From JBKPNZ01 sp046732895 (GTDB lineage: Bacteria > Actinomycetota > Thermoleophilia > Solirubrobacterales > 70-9), in the NCBI GenBank assembly GCA_046732895.1, contig JBKPNZ010000030.1:1-54992 (forward strand): a stretch of 54,992 nucleotides of DNA. The letters run 5' to 3'. Below are positions 41,407 to 51,470 of this stretch, piece after piece; the stretch's first letter is position 1, and each line of letters begins with the position of its first letter. The translations under genes were made by a program, and so were the position numbers. The notes beneath the pieces were generated by a model. It was not told the DNA's origin, made no database searches, and worked only from the letters and a program-made list of their open reading frames with translations.

Positions 41407-42975
41407 TCAGAGAGGGATGTTCCCGTGCTTGCGCTTCGGCTGCTCGACCCGCTTGGATTGGAGCATCCCCAGCGCGCGGATCAACTTGGGCCGCGTCGAA
41501 TGGGGCTCGATGACATCGTCGATGTAGCCCCGCTCCGCGGCGGAATATGGATTCGCGAAGTGCGCCTTGTAGTCCTCGATCAGCTTGCCGCGTCGCTCGT
41601 CCGGCGTGGGGGATGTCTGGATGTCGCGGCGGTAGATGATGTTGACGGCGCCCTCGGGACCCATCACCGCAACCTCCGCGGTGGGCCAGGCGAAGTTGAA
41701 GTCGGCGAGCATGTGCTTCGAGTTCATGACGTCGTACGCGCCCCCGTACGCCTTGCGCGTGACGACCGTCAGCTTCGGCACGGTCGCCTCCGTGAACGCG
41801 TACAAGAGCTTCGCCCCGTGACGGATGATCCCGTTCCATTCCTGTGACGTTCCCGGGAGGAAGCCCGGGACATCGGTGAAGGTGACCAGCGGAATGTTGA
41901 ACGCGTCACAGGTGCGCACGAAGCGCGCGGCCTTCTCCGACGACTCGATGTCGAGGACGCCGGCCAGGTGCTTCGGCTGGTTGCCGACGACGCCGATCGG
42001 ATAGCCGTCCAGCCGTGAGAACCCGACCACGATGTTCTGGGCGAAGTGCTCGTGGACCTCGAAGAACTCCCCGTCGTCGACGATCAGCGAGATGACGTCG
42101 CGCATGTCGTAGGGCTTCTGCGGGTCGTCCGGGACGATCGTGTCGAGCGCCGCCTCCTCGCGCTCGGGATCGTCGTACGGTTCCACTCGCGGCGGCAGCT
42201 CAAGGTTGTTCGACGGGAGGAACGACATCAGGTAGCGAACGTCCTCCAAGCACTGCTCCTCTGAGTCCGCGGCGAAGTGAGCGACGCCGGACTTCGAGTT
42301 GTGGGTCATCGCCCCGCCGAGCGCCTCGAACTCCACCTCCTCGCCCGTCACGGTCTTGATCACCTCGGGGCCGGTGATGAACATGTGCGAGGTCTCCTTG
42401 ACCATGAAGATGAAGTCCGTCATCGCCGGGGAGTAGACGGCGCCTCCCGCGCACGGCCCCATGATCAGGCTGATCTGCGGGATCACGCCCGAGCACTGGA
42501 CGTTGCGCACGAAGACGTCCCCGTAGGCGCCGAGGGAGACGACCCCCTCCTGGATGCGGGCGCCGCCCGAGTCGTTGATGCCGATCACCGGTGCGCCGAT
42601 CTTGGCGGCGAGATCCATGATCTTGCACATCTTCTCCGCCATCACCTCGCCGAGGGAGCCGCCGAACACGGTGAAGTCCTGGGAGAAGACCGCCACGGGG
42701 CGCCCGTCGATCGTGCCCCAGCCCGTGACGACCGCGTCGCCGTAGGGGCGGCGCTTCTGCATCTCGAACTCGTAAGTGCGGTGGCGCACGAAGGTGTCGA
42801 GCTCCTCGAACGACCCCGGGTCGAGAAGCTTCTCGATCCGCTCACGCGCGGTCAGCTTGCCCTTGTCGTGCTGCTTCTCGACGGCCTCCTCAGAGGCCGA
42901 GTGGACCGCCTGGTCACGCAGCTCGCGCAGCTGCGCCAGCTTCTCGTCATGGGTCTGCGGGTATCGCTCGCGCAT
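41407..42975 (-). CDS. Acyl-CoA carboxylase carboxyltransferase (beta) subunit, propionyl-CoA type
   Basis: 522 residues with two crotonase-like halves. First half: NDSGGARIQEGVVSLGAYG, the oxyanion/biotin-binding glycines. Second half: FTDVPGFLPGTSQEWNGIIRHGAKLLYAF and RKAYGGAYDVMNSKH, where the Asp in YDVM corresponds to the residue that favours propionyl-CoA in Streptomyces PccB. Partners would be a biotin carboxylase/BCCP alpha subunit (not in the window) and the epsilon-like protein at 37476. Product methylmalonyl-CoA would feed the mutase encoded at 44057. Substrate preference is inferred from that one residue and the neighbourhood. Confidence 0.94.
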   Translation of the reverse strand: MRERYPQTHDEKLAQLRELRDQAVHSASEEAVEKQHDKGKLTARERIEKLLDPGSFEELDTFVRHRTYEFEMQKRRPYGDAVVTGWGTIDGRPVAVFSQDFTVFGGSLGEVMAEKMCKIMDLAAKIGAPVIGINDSGGARIQEGVVSLGAYGDVFVRNVQCSGVIPQISLIMGPCAGGAVYSPAMTDFIFMVKETSHMFITGPEVIKTVTGEEVEFEALGGAMTHNSKSGVAHFAADSEEQCLEDVRYLMSFLPSNNLELPPRVEPYDDPEREEAALDTIVPDDPQKPYDMRDVISLIVDDGEFFEVHEHFAQNIVVGFSRLDGYPIGVVGNQPKHLAGVLDIESSEKAARFVRTCDAFNIPLVTFTDVPGFLPGTSQEWNGIIRHGAKLLYAFTEATVPKLTVVTRKAYGGAYDVMNSKHMLADFNFAWPTAEVAVMGPEGAVNIIYRRDIQTSPTPDERRGKLIEDYKAHFANPYSAAERGYIDDVIEPHSTRPKLIRALGMLQSKRVEQPKRKHGNIPL

Positions 42976-43002
42976 CGGCGCGATTCTATGCTCCGAGGGT
43001 CG

Positions 43003-43668
43003 TCAGTCCGCCGCGCTCGCGTCCACGGCATGCATGAGCGCGTCGACGACGCGTGGGTCGAGCTCGGCCCCGGCGGTGCCCTGCAGGGCAGCCTTCGCAA
43101 CCTGGCAGCGTTCGGCGAGCGAGTCGCCGAAGGCAGGATCCGACGTGAGCGCGTCGTAGGCGCAGGCCACGCGGATGATCCGCGACTCAACCGGAATGTG
43201 CTCCCCGGCGAGTCTGTCCGGGCCCAGCCCGTCGAAGCGCTCCCGCACGGCCAGAAGCCAGCGACCGACCACCTGCGGAAGGCCGGCGCCTCGCGCCAGT
43301 CTCGCGGTCGCGTCGAAGTGCGAGACGACGAGGTCCCGTTCGGTCGCGCTCAGCTCACCAGGGTCGCGCTGCAGGAGCTCAGCGGGTACATAGAGCTTCC
43401 CGATGTCGTGAAGCCGGGCCGTTTCGCGCACCAGCTCGCAGTGCTCTCGCTTCAGTGAAAGCCATGCGGCCGCCGCAAACGCGTACGACGCCGTCCCATC
43501 CGCGTGACGTCGAGCCCCAGGGAGGTGGCTCTCGAGGGCCTCAACGAGCGGTGCGCCACGGGCCTTCAGCAGCCGCGGGAGAGCGGCACCGACGTCCGTT
43601 TCACCGCTTTCCGGCAGGTCGGCGTCAGGCGCGCGTGAACGGGCGCCGTTCGGGGGATCCGAGCTCAT
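43003..43668 (-). CDS. HD-domain protein, degenerate HD-GYP
   Basis: 221 residues from ATG 43668. A helical N-terminal region precedes ARLHDIGKLYVPAELL (the HD motif), SATERDLVVSHFDATARL and the final VESRIIRVACAYDALTSD, all as in HD-GYP cyclic-di-GMP phosphodiesterases. But the HHE..DGxGYP region reads LLAVRERFDGLGPDRLAGE: the metal-binding His pair and the GYP motif are lost. It is probably not an active c-di-GMP hydrolase; it could act as a sensor. It overlaps the upstream gene by 44 bases. Confidence 0.78.
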   Translation of the reverse strand: MSSDPPNGARSRAPDADLPESGETDVGAALPRLLKARGAPLVEALESHLPGARRHADGTASYAFAAAAWLSLKREHCELVRETARLHDIGKLYVPAELLQRDPGELSATERDLVVSHFDATARLARGAGLPQVVGRWLLAVRERFDGLGPDRLAGEHIPVESRIIRVACAYDALTSDPAFGDSLAERCQVAKAALQGTAGAELDPRVVDALMHAVDASAAD

Positions 43669-43963
43669 CGAGGAGGCGCTCCAGCGCGTCCAGCGCGACG
43701 ACGGGGTCGGCGGCGTGCTGCGCCGTGATCGAGACCGCGGTGCCGAAGCCCGACTCCGCGAGCTCGATGGCGATCCGCGCGTGCCCATTCGCGCAGCGCC
43801 AGGCGAGGATTCGCTGCGGGTCGCGGTCGGTGATCTCGACGCGCACCGGAGTCTCCGTGCTCAGGAGCCCCGCCATCCACGCCTCCATCCGGTCCAGGTC
43901 GTCGGCGAGCTCCCAGAGCTCGGGCGCGGACTTCACGAGGGTCCGCTTCGCCTTGGCTTCCAT
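43625..43963 (-). CDS. Small SRPBCC-like hypothetical protein
   Basis: 112 residues from ATG 43963. The pattern VKSAPELWELADDLDRMEAWM, then VRVEITDRDPQRILAWRCANGHARIAIELAESGFGTAVSIT is reminiscent of START/SRPBCC ligand-binding domains: an N-terminal strand and helix, then antiparallel strands. Its C-terminal codons overlap the 5' end of the HD gene by 44 bases, so the two are translated from one message. I cannot assign a ligand. Confidence 0.65.
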   Translation of the reverse strand: MEAKAKRTLVKSAPELWELADDLDRMEAWMAGLLSTETPVRVEITDRDPQRILAWRCANGHARIAIELAESGFGTAVSITAQHAADPVVALDALERLLDELGSPERRPFTRA

Positions 43964-44056
43964 GGGCGGGGGGTTCTGCCGCACGGCGCCCATTCCTGCC
44001 GCAGGACCTCGGATTGCACCCGTCGGAGTGCGTGTCCCGCGGCCGCCCCACTCCGT

Positions 44057-45772
44057 TCAGAAGAACGCCCCGCCCTTGTACTCGCCGAAGACGTCGCGCA
44101 TGGCGTTGCAGACCTCGCCGATCGAGGCACCGTCGCGGAGGGCGTCCTTGATCGGATCCAGCAGGTTTCCGTCGCCCGCCGCTGTCTCGCGCAGGGCGTT
44201 CAGACGGGAATCCACGGCCGCCTGGTCACGCGCCTCCTTGAACTTGGCCAGCCGGTCGAGCTGGCGCTGCTCGGACTCGGGATCGACCCTGAGGATGTCG
44301 ACGTCGTCGACCGTCTCCGTCACGTACTTGTTCACCCCGACCACGATGTCCTGGCCCGTGCGGTAGCGCTCGTGGTAGGAGAGCGCCGACTCCTCGATCT
44401 CGCGCTGGATGAAGTCCAGGGCGTTGACGGAGCCGCCAAGCTCCTCAACCTTGTCGATGAGCTCCCAGGCGCGCTTTTCGATCTCGTCGGTCAGCGATTC
44501 GACGAAGTACGAGCCGGCGAAGGGATCGACCGTGTCCGCCACACCCGACTCGTGCGCGAGCACCTGCTGCGTGCGCAGCGCAATCCGAGCCGAGCGCTCG
44601 GTTGGCAGCGCGAGGGCCTCGTCGAAGCCGTTCGTGTGCAGGGACTGAGTGCCGCCACAGACCGCGGCGAAGCCCTGGAGGGCCACCCGGACGATGTTCA
44701 CCTCCGGCTGCTGCGCCTGAAGCGTGACCCCACCGGTCTGGGTGTGGAACCGGATCATCTGCGACCGCTCGTCGGTGGCGCCGAAGCGATCGCGCATGAT
44801 CTGAGCCCACATCCGGCGCACCGCGCGGAACTTGGCGATCTCCTGGAAGACGTTGTTGTGGCAGTTGAAGAAGAACGCCAGTCTGGGGGCGAAGTCGTCG
44901 ACGGCGAAGCCGCGTTGGAGGGCGGCCTCGACGTAGGCGATCGCGTTGGCGAGGGTGAAGGCGACCTCTTGGACGGCCGAACAGCCCTTTTCGCGGATGT
45001 GGTAGCCGGAGATGGAGATCGTGTTCCACTTCGGCACGTTCTCGGCGCAGTACTCGAAGATGTCGGTCGTGAGCCGCATCGTCGGCTCCGGCGGGAAGAT
45101 GTAGTTGCCGCGAGCCACGTACTCCTTGAGCACGTCGTTCTGGACCGTTCCGCGCAGCTTCTCCGCCGGCACGCCGTGCTCTTCGCCCACGAGCTCATAG
45201 AGCAGGAGCAGGATCGCCGCCGGCGCGTTGATCGTCATCGACGTCGAGACCTCGTCCAGGGGGATCTGGTCGAAGCAGATCCGCATGTCCTCGATCGTGT
45301 CGATCGCGACGCCTGTGCGCCCGACCTCGCCGCGGCACAGCGGGTCGTCCGAGTCCCGGCCGAGCTGCGTGGGCAGGTCGAACGCCATCGAGAGCCCGGT
45401 CGAGCCGTGCTCGATCAGGTAGCGGTAGCGGGTGTTCGTCTCCTCGGCGGTGGCGTAGCCCGCGTACTGGCGCATCGTCCACAGGCGGTCGCGGTACATC
45501 CCCTCGTGGACGCCGCGGGTGAACGGGTATGAACCGGGCACGCCGAGGCGGTCGGCGAGGCCGGGAGCGACGTCGCCTTCCTCATAGACAGCCTCGATCT
45601 CGATGCCCGAGTCGGTGAAGACCCGCTCGTCATCGGGTCCCACGAGCGGGGCGACATACTGGTACAGATCGTCTTGAACGGCCTGCTCAGCGCGCTCGTC
45701 GACCTCGCCTTCGGTCTTCGGGCCGCCGTTGGCAGCCTCCTGCGCGCGCTCGTCGGTGGGCCGCGTCGCCAT
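44057..45772 (-). CDS. mcmA1: Methylmalonyl-CoA mutase large (alpha) subunit, split type
   Basis: 571 residues: the TIM-barrel substrate domain without the cobalamin-binding domain, so a separate small subunit is needed (not seen here). Substrate-deciding residues are Tyr103 (RQYAG) and Arg221 (ARGNYIFPP), equal to Tyr89/Arg207 of Propionibacterium MCM; isobutyryl-CoA mutases have Phe/Gln. His258 (GYHI) corresponds to catalytic His244, and all spacings agree. The reaction methylmalonyl-CoA to succinyl-CoA links the nearby propionyl-CoA carboxylase subunit to the TCA cycle. Confidence 0.95.
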   Translation of the reverse strand: MATRPTDERAQEAANGGPKTEGEVDERAEQAVQDDLYQYVAPLVGPDDERVFTDSGIEIEAVYEEGDVAPGLADRLGVPGSYPFTRGVHEGMYRDRLWTMRQYAGYATAEETNTRYRYLIEHGSTGLSMAFDLPTQLGRDSDDPLCRGEVGRTGVAIDTIEDMRICFDQIPLDEVSTSMTINAPAAILLLLYELVGEEHGVPAEKLRGTVQNDVLKEYVARGNYIFPPEPTMRLTTDIFEYCAENVPKWNTISISGYHIREKGCSAVQEVAFTLANAIAYVEAALQRGFAVDDFAPRLAFFFNCHNNVFQEIAKFRAVRRMWAQIMRDRFGATDERSQMIRFHTQTGGVTLQAQQPEVNIVRVALQGFAAVCGGTQSLHTNGFDEALALPTERSARIALRTQQVLAHESGVADTVDPFAGSYFVESLTDEIEKRAWELIDKVEELGGSVNALDFIQREIEESALSYHERYRTGQDIVVGVNKYVTETVDDVDILRVDPESEQRQLDRLAKFKEARDQAAVDSRLNALRETAAGDGNLLDPIKDALRDGASIGEVCNAMRDVFGEYKGGAFF

Positions 45773-45816
45773 GGGCGAAGGATAGAGCGGCCCCGTCGGG
45801 CCGAGCGTCCCTTGCC

Positions 45817-47091
45817 TCAGCTCGCCGATTTCGATCGCCGCCGCGCAATCGCCGCCTCGACCGCCTCCGCCATGCGCTCGGCCACGGCGGGATAGGAGTA
45901 AGCCGCACGCGCTTCCGCGCTCGGCGCCGAGACATGCCCCTGCGCCAGCCGGGAAAGGGCAGCGGCGATCGCCTGGGGATCGTCGGCGCTCACGACCTCG
46001 CCGCCCGCTTCGGCGACGATCCGGCCGGCTTCGGTTCCCGAGGCGAGGGCGAGGATCGGCCGGCCGGCCGCCATATATTCGAAGAGCTTGAAGTTGGCGA
46101 GCTGCGAGCGGCGGCTCGAGGCCAAGAGCAGGAGCGCATCGGCCGCGCGCTGCAGCGCCAACGCCTCCGCGCGCGGCAGGCTCCCGGCGCGCACGATGCG
46201 CCCCGGGTCCACGCGAGCGCGTTGCAGGAGGGCGTTCTCCTCCTCGGTGAGTGGACCGGCGACGACGAGCTCGAGCTTCGCGGCAACCTCGGGGTCGCTC
46301 GCGGCAAGCTCCTCAACGGCCTCGACGAGGGGACGCGGATCCCGCCCGAAGCTGCCGAATCTCCCCGTGTAGACGAGCGAGACCCGCTCGGGGTCAAGCA
46401 GGGCGGCGACCTCGCCCGAGTCCTCCCCCACGTCAGCTGTGAGGTCGGGATCCCAGCCGTTCGGCACGAGCAGCGGCTCGATTCCGAGGCGGTGCTCCAG
46501 ATCCTCGGCGGCCGGGCGGCTCACGCAGACGACGGCATCGGCGGCTCGCAGCCGCCGCCGCTCGAGGCGCGCATCGAGCCGCTGCTGAAGCGCCGTGGGG
46601 AACGCCGGGCGCAGCGGCTCGAACGTCCAGGCATCGCGCACGTCGGCCACCCAGGCCACCCCGCGCCGCTGCAGCGAGGCCCCGATTCCATGGATCGACT
46701 CCGGCGGCGAGGTCGTGATGATGCAGTCGAAACCCTTCGTGCGCTCCAGCCGCCGGGCTCGCGCCCGCGCGAATGGCGCCCAGGCGACGGCGAGCGGCTC
46801 GGGCACGATCACGCGGCTCAGCGGATGCGGCCGCCCCGAGTACGTGTCCGAGTCATACAGCGCATCGATTCGATCCCGCCCGTGAAGCCGTGCGCGCCAG
46901 AGTTGCGCGTCGGCCGTTCGCTCGATCCCCTGCTCGGCGTCATCCGGAAGCCGCCCGTAGGCGCCCGTCGTGAGCACCGTGACCTCGTGCCCGAGCCGCC
47001 GCAGGTACTCGGCCATCGTCGCCGGTCGGTGCGCACCGGTGTCCTTGCACGGCGGGTAGAAGTACGCGACGAGGAGGATCGAGCGGCTCAT
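45817..47091 (-). CDS. Glycosyltransferase family 4 (GT-B fold)
   Basis: 424 residues from ATG 47091. N-terminal half: LLVAYFYPPCKDTGAHRPATMAEYLRRLGHEVTVL, the usual acceptor-side start of WcaI/WbuB-like proteins. C-terminal donor half: LVYTGRFGSFGRDPRPLVEAVEEL, LVVAGPLTEEENALLQ, then FKLFEYMAAGRPILALA with the E-x7-E region that grips the nucleotide sugar. The start codon overlaps the stop of the upstream glycosyltransferase (ATGA). Last gene of the four-gene glycan operon. Sugar and acceptor unknown; UDP-xylose is possible because UXS heads the operon. Confidence 0.88.
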   Translation of the reverse strand: MSRSILLVAYFYPPCKDTGAHRPATMAEYLRRLGHEVTVLTTGAYGRLPDDAEQGIERTADAQLWRARLHGRDRIDALYDSDTYSGRPHPLSRVIVPEPLAVAWAPFARARARRLERTKGFDCIITTSPPESIHGIGASLQRRGVAWVADVRDAWTFEPLRPAFPTALQQRLDARLERRRLRAADAVVCVSRPAAEDLEHRLGIEPLLVPNGWDPDLTADVGEDSGEVAALLDPERVSLVYTGRFGSFGRDPRPLVEAVEELAASDPEVAAKLELVVAGPLTEEENALLQRARVDPGRIVRAGSLPRAEALALQRAADALLLLASSRRSQLANFKLFEYMAAGRPILALASGTEAGRIVAEAGGEVVSADDPQAIAAALSRLAQGHVSAPSAEARAAYSYPAVAERMAEAVEAAIARRRSKSAS

Positions 47092-48260
47092 CCGCCCCCC
47101 CTCGATCGCCTTGCCGCGATCGCCTGTGCGTAGACGTCGTCCATGCGGTCGAGTAGCCGCGGCCAGGCCCAGTTGGCTTCCGCCTTCGCCCGTCCCGCGG
47201 CGCCCATCGCAGCGCGGCCGTCGGCGCCCGCGTCCAGCAGCGAGCGAATCGCCGCCGCGGCCGCCGCCGGATCGCCGCGTGGGACGAGCAGGCCGTTGCC
47301 GCCCTCGTCCACCACCGCCCGCACGCCGGGATAGTCGGTCGCGATCACGGGCAGCCCGCACGCCATCGCCTCGATCAAGACGATCCCAAATGACTCCGGC
47401 GGCTCCGTCGTCAGCAGGAAGACGTCCGCCGCGCGCAGGAGGCCGGGCAGCTCCGCGTGCGGAACGGCCCCCATGAAGTGCACCCGATCGGCGACTCCGG
47501 CGCTCCGGGCCTGCGCCTCGAACTCCGGGCGGAGCTCGCCGTCTCCCGCGACCACCAGGTGAACGGTCTCGTCGCCGAGCCTGGCCAGCGCATCGACGGC
47601 GACGTCAAGGCGCTTGAAGTGATGGGCGCGGTCAAGGGTGGCGACGAAGGCGAGCACGACGGCCTCCTCCGGGATACCGAGCGAGCGCCGTGCGCCCGCA
47701 TCCGCGGGGCCGGGCGAGAACGCCTCGGTGTCGACCCCGTTGGGCATCTCGACGAGCTTGTCCGGCTCCCGGGCCCTGGTGCGCCGGAGATAGGGGACCG
47801 AGTCCGCGTGGTCGACGCTCAAGACGCACACGCGATCGGCCGCGCGAATCAGGGTGGGCGCGACGCTGTGCTCGTATGCCTCGAACAGAGCGCCGCGAAC
47901 GCCGCCGGCAACCAGGCGGTTCTTGTAGTGGACCAGGAGCGCCTGCCGGCGGCCGCTGCGCCGCAGCCTACCCAGGAGGGTCAGCTCCGCGCCGAAGATG
48001 AACGGATAGTGGAGGTGAACCAGGTCGAAACCTTCAAGGCGGGCGAGCGACGGGATGAGCGGGGCGTTCCCGATGGCGAACACAGGGCCCACGCGGTGAA
48101 CCACGGCTCCGCCCGGGTCCGGCGCTTCTCCGTCGGCGGGCGCGGTGAAGACCTCGACGTCGTTCCCGCGCTCGGCCTGGCCGGCCGCGAGCCGGAAGGC
48201 CGTGTTGCCGGCCCCGCCGGGATACGGGGGGAAGGTCGCCGTCAGATGCGCGATTCGCAC
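47088..48260 (-). CDS. Glycosyltransferase family 4
   Basis: 390 residues. Retaining GT-B enzyme: N-terminal TATFPPYPGGAGNTAFRLAAGQAERGNDVEVFTA, central VEMPNGVDTEAFSPG, LAFVATLDRAHHFKRLDVAVDAL, and donor-site ESFGIVLIEAMACGLPVIATDYPGV. These are standard PimB/MshA-like signatures. It begins four bases after the PAS gene ends and overlaps the next glycosyltransferase by four bases. Its role is probably in making a surface polysaccharide or glycolipid. Confidence 0.9.
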   Translation of the reverse strand: MRIAHLTATFPPYPGGAGNTAFRLAAGQAERGNDVEVFTAPADGEAPDPGGAVVHRVGPVFAIGNAPLIPSLARLEGFDLVHLHYPFIFGAELTLLGRLRRSGRRQALLVHYKNRLVAGGVRGALFEAYEHSVAPTLIRAADRVCVLSVDHADSVPYLRRTRAREPDKLVEMPNGVDTEAFSPGPADAGARRSLGIPEEAVVLAFVATLDRAHHFKRLDVAVDALARLGDETVHLVVAGDGELRPEFEAQARSAGVADRVHFMGAVPHAELPGLLRAADVFLLTTEPPESFGIVLIEAMACGLPVIATDYPGVRAVVDEGGNGLLVPRGDPAAAAAAIRSLLDAGADGRAAMGAAGRAKAEANWAWPRLLDRMDDVYAQAIAARRSRGGG

Positions 48261-48264
48261 TGGC

Positions 48265-49011
48265 TTAGCTTGACTGAGCGTCCTCGCGTAGGGGCGTCAT
48301 GACCCGGCGCCCCAGCCCCGAGGCAAGCTCCGGCCCCAGGGTCGTGCCGAGCCGCTCGAGGTGGTCGCGGATGCCGTCGAGCAGGAGCTCGACCTGGCGC
48401 TCAGCCGCCGCGAGCTCGTCGAGGGTGGCGGCTAGCGAGACGCCGGTCACGTCGGTCGAGCCGCAGTTGTGGCACGCCTCGACCCGTTCGCCCACCCACA
48501 CGGTGCCGCAGCTCGCACACTCGAGTCGCAGCGCATCGAGTCCCCCGCGTTCCAGCTCGCTGGCCTTTCGCGAGGCCGAGACGCGCTCGAGCGCCTCGCT
48601 ATAGCGCGCCGACGCCTCGATCAGCGCCTCCCTTGTCAGGTGCTCCTTGGTGACGTCGAGCAGGATGCCGCGCCAGACCGGCTGGCCCGCGTCATTCATT
48701 CCCAGTCGCGCCTCGTCGCGGATCCACCGCACGTTGCCATCGGCTCGCACCATGCGGTACTCGCTCACTGCCGTGACCTCGCCGCCACGCGCGGCATCGA
48801 GCTCGCGCGGTTCCATGCGGATCACCGCATCGCGATCCTCGGGGTGGAGGGAGTTGACGTAGGCGCCCGGGTCGTCCATCCACTCGTCGGCGCGGTAGCC
48901 GAGCAGCTCCTCGAGCTGAGCGCTGACGAAGAGCCAACGGCCGTCCGGACCGGTCTCGGCCTCGTAGATGACGGCGGGAATGCAGTCGATGAGCTCGCGA
49001 AAACGACGCAC
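48265..49011 (-). CDS. PAS-domain protein with zinc ribbon
   Basis: 248 residues, GTG start. A PAS fold spans about 1-125 (VIYEAETGPDGRWLFVSAQLEELLGYRADEW, then a PAC-like VRWIRDEARLGMNDAGQPVWRGILLDVT). A helix and a zinc ribbon follow, with LECASCGTVW and EACHNCGSTDV (two CxxC pairs). A last helix (LDELAAAERQVELLLDGIRDHLERL) may be a coiled coil. No kinase, GGDEF or DNA-binding domain is visible. It lies between UDP-xylose synthase and glycosyltransferase genes with four-base gaps on each side, so it belongs to that operon and may sense a signal for it. Confidence 0.78.
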   Translation of the reverse strand: MRRFRELIDCIPAVIYEAETGPDGRWLFVSAQLEELLGYRADEWMDDPGAYVNSLHPEDRDAVIRMEPRELDAARGGEVTAVSEYRMVRADGNVRWIRDEARLGMNDAGQPVWRGILLDVTKEHLTREALIEASARYSEALERVSASRKASELERGGLDALRLECASCGTVWVGERVEACHNCGSTDVTGVSLAATLDELAAAERQVELLLDGIRDHLERLGTTLGPELASGLGRRVMTPLREDAQSS

Positions 49012-49015
49012 AGCG

Positions 49016-49963
<948 letters not shown>

Positions 49964-50045
49964 GGGTGCGTGAGAGTACGCCACAAAAACCGGCGCGCGC
50001 TCCGATCCGAGCGCGGATGCGGGCGGAATTGCGAGGATGCTTCGC

Positions 50046-50831
50046 ATGGATCCCGTCGACGCGCGCGAGCGGATCAGCGCATATATGAGAGCTTCGGCCC
50101 TCAAGCTCGCCGACGAGTGGGAGCCGCACCCTCTCGGGTTCACGCTGACGAGCCGCAGCCTGCCCCGGGTCTGGGTCCTGAACCGGCTCGTCGTCGAGAC
50201 CCATAACGGCAACGTGACGCTCGACGCGGGCGAGGTGGCCGACCAGGGTCGTGAGCTGATGCGAGTCCAGAATCGCCTGCACGCGCGCGTCACCGTGCTC
50301 GATCGTGAGCTTGGCGCAGAGCTCGAACCGGGGTTCCGCGAGCTCGGCTGGGACGTCGCGCAGAACGTGTTGATGATCGACACGCGCGCCGGCTCGCCCG
50401 CGAGCGATGGCGCAGGAGTCGAGGGCGCCGCCTCTGCCGAGCTCGATCGCCTGCTCGAGCAGGCGCACGCTGAGAACTTCTACGGCCAGGATCCCGAGGC
50501 GGTCGAACAGCTTCGCGAACTCGACCGGCGGAGCGTCGATCGGCTACATGGGAGGACGTTCGTCGCCCCACCCGACGCCCCCGTCGCCCTTGCGGAGCTC
50601 CGCCAACTCGACGGCGTCGGCGAGATCACCTTCGTCCAGACCCTCGATCGCCATCGGGGTGGCGGCTTCGGTCGCGCCGCCGTCGATGCGGCTCTTGCCA
50701 CATCGAGACGCGAGAACGAGCTCACCTTCCTCGAGGCTGACGCCGACGACTGGCCGCGCGAGTGGTACGCGCGTCTCGGCTTCGAGGAGGTCGGCTCGGC
50801 CTGGGAATTCGACCTCACGGTCGCCGGCTGA
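50046..50831 (+). CDS. GNAT-family acetyltransferase
   Basis: 261 residues from the ATG at 50046 (another ATG at 50037 is in frame). The C-terminal half has the GNAT core: VGEITFVQTLDRHRGGGFGRAAVDAALATSRRENELTFL, with RGGGFGRA as the CoA pyrophosphate-binding loop, and the last strand with WYARLGFEEVGSAWEF. The N-terminal half is a second, degenerate GNAT-like unit (VLNRLVVETHNGNVTLDAGEV). Substrate unknown. Divergent from uxs, with an 82-base gap. Confidence 0.82.
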   Translation: MDPVDARERISAYMRASALKLADEWEPHPLGFTLTSRSLPRVWVLNRLVVETHNGNVTLDAGEVADQGRELMRVQNRLHARVTVLDRELGAELEPGFRELGWDVAQNVLMIDTRAGSPASDGAGVEGAASAELDRLLEQAHAENFYGQDPEAVEQLRELDRRSVDRLHGRTFVAPPDAPVALAELRQLDGVGEITFVQTLDRHRGGGFGRAAVDAALATSRRENELTFLEADADDWPREWYARLGFEEVGSAWEFDLTVAG

Positions 50832-50879
50832 TCCCAGCCCCGGCGGGGCGAAGCGACCGCGCCCGGGGTTCACCCGGGC

Positions 50880-51407
50880 ATGGAAGCGTCGGTCGCGCTC
50901 GATCCCGATCGCCTCGCGGCGGCATCTTCGCTCCTCGCCGACGGTGAGCCGGCCTTCCGCCGAACGGCGCGCCGAGTTTCGCTGTGTGCCGACGACGCCG
51001 ACGACGCGTTCCAACGTGCCGTCGAGATCCTGCTGACAAAGGCGCCCCCGATCGCTCATCGCTCATTGGTGGCGTGGATGCACGTCGTCACGCGGCGCGA
51101 GGCGCTCGCGGTGCGTCATGCACGCGAGCGCCTGCTGGGCATCGGGGCTTGCGAAGAAGGCGCTGTCGAGCAGCTCCCGAGCGCCCGGGCCGAGCCGGCC
51201 GACCATCTTGAGCGGCGCGAGCGGGTCGTGCGGGCGGCTCACCTGCTCGCGCTGCTGAAGCCGCAGGAGCGGCGCGCGATCGTCCTGCAGGCCGAGGGCT
51301 ACTCCTACGCCGAGATCTGCGCGATCACCGGGTGGACCTACACGAAGGTGAACCGGTGCCTGGCCGAAGGGCGCGCCCGGCTCCGCGGCCTTGGGGCGAT
51401 GGGCTGA
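50880..51407 (+). CDS. ECF-like sigma-70 family factor
   Basis: 175 residues. Region 2 is recognisable but diverged (CADDADDAFQRAVEILL, VAWMHVVTRREALAVRH). Region 4 is good: LALLKPQERRAIVLQAEGYSYAEICAITGWTYTKVNRCLAEGRARLR, a helix-turn-helix for the -35 element. No anti-sigma gene adjoins it. A secreted protein gene follows about 440 bases later, separated by a structured stretch with a terminator. It could direct transcription of nearby cell-surface genes, but that is inferred. Confidence 0.82.
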   Translation: MEASVALDPDRLAAASSLLADGEPAFRRTARRVSLCADDADDAFQRAVEILLTKAPPIAHRSLVAWMHVVTRREALAVRHARERLLGIGACEEGAVEQLPSARAEPADHLERRERVVRAAHLLALLKPQERRAIVLQAEGYSYAEICAITGWTYTKVNRCLAEGRARLRGLGAMG

Positions 51408-51470
51408 GGCGCTCGCGGGATTGGTCCTGCGGTAGGGCCTGACAAACGGCGACGGAGCGCCTTTAGTACT

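Noticed and set aside
44057..45772. Isobutyryl-CoA mutase instead of methylmalonyl-CoA mutase
   Set aside because: Tyr103 and Arg221 are the methylmalonyl-type residues; isobutyryl enzymes have Phe and Gln there.
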